Assembly: GCF_018446385.1 (NCBI RefSeq)
Contig: NC_055990.1
Location: forward strand, 140,318,996 to 140,382,995
Reading direction: 5' to 3'
DNA from: Zingiber officinale
Taxonomy: Eukaryota; Streptophyta; Magnoliopsida; Zingiberales; Zingiberaceae
Length of the DNA stretch: 64,000 nt
The notes beneath the pieces are model-generated. The model was not told where the DNA came from. It did no database searches and saw only the letters and a program-made list of their open reading frames with translations. The translations under genes and the position numbers were made by a program. Positions 63,990-64,000 of the stretch are shown piece by piece; positions within the stretch are counted from its first letter, which is position 1, and the number at the start of each line of letters is the position of its first letter.

Positions 63990-64000
63990 TCTTTGTAGGT

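Overview
This window is nuclear DNA from a flowering plant with a repeat-rich genome. The evidence is nested LTR retrotransposons, spliceosomal introns, and two plant-type genes (a DUF247 protein and a long-form remorin). The style of the elements suggests a monocot and possibly the ginger order, but that is an inference I cannot prove from sequence alone. More than three quarters of the window is retrotransposon. There is no bacterial operon, CRISPR array or convincing tRNA or rRNA gene.

Layout. 1-6363 is a SIRE-type Ty1/copia element on the minus strand, cut by the left edge (gag, protease, integrase, part of RT, PBS, 5' LTR). 6364-17045 is the 3' part of a plus-strand gypsy-like element. 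It has no pol in view, two tandem antisense genes with introns (gypsy-type transposase-like domain plus coiled coil), a 70-bp minisatellite, a PPT and a 3' LTR. 17046-17752 holds what looks like the last exon of a host gene. 17753-21797 is an old non-coding LTR element (TSD GAAAG). 21983-29208 is a complete gag-only copia element (TSD TTTAG). 29209-32122 is host DNA with an intronless DUF247 gene. 32123-33731 is a solo LTR (TSD TCTAC) of the same family as the LTR at 15298-17045, inverted. 33732-43401 is host DNA with a four-exon remorin gene on the minus strand, whose first intron carries another old solo LTR. 43402-49763 is a rearranged gypsy-like piece in the opposite orientation, with a third copy of the antisense gene, interrupted by a degraded copia element (45838-49365). 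49764-63989 is an Angela-type copia region on the minus strand. Its leader is split by a solo LTR (TSD AGGGG), which is itself split by a second gag-only copia element (50560-57881, TSD AGTCC).

Two themes stand out. First, the antisense gene in the gypsy-like elements has the same three-exon structure in three copies: intron 1 in phase 1, intron 2 in phase 0, all introns short. In the two copies that keep the 5' end it also has its own TATA box 142-149 nt upstream of the ATG, pointing against the LTR. Introns in this orientation cannot be spliced out of the element's genomic RNA and so can survive retrotransposition. Second, the SIRE-type LTRs are arrays of short inverted repeats whose stems change in a compensated way: CCTGG/CCAGG against CCTAG/CTAGG; GGTCAA/TTGACC cores inside variable outer stems; GATCGATC and GATCGGTC/GACCGATC hairpins with 4-nt loops. 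The same architecture recurs in several families with different sequences, and the hairpin core used in the LTR is also used in a second block downstream of gag.

The two gag-only elements presumably depend on RT and integrase from full elements of the kind seen at 1-6363. Many breaks in the element genes are simple in-frame stops, often at Gln or Trp codons, as expected from decay of methylated DNA.
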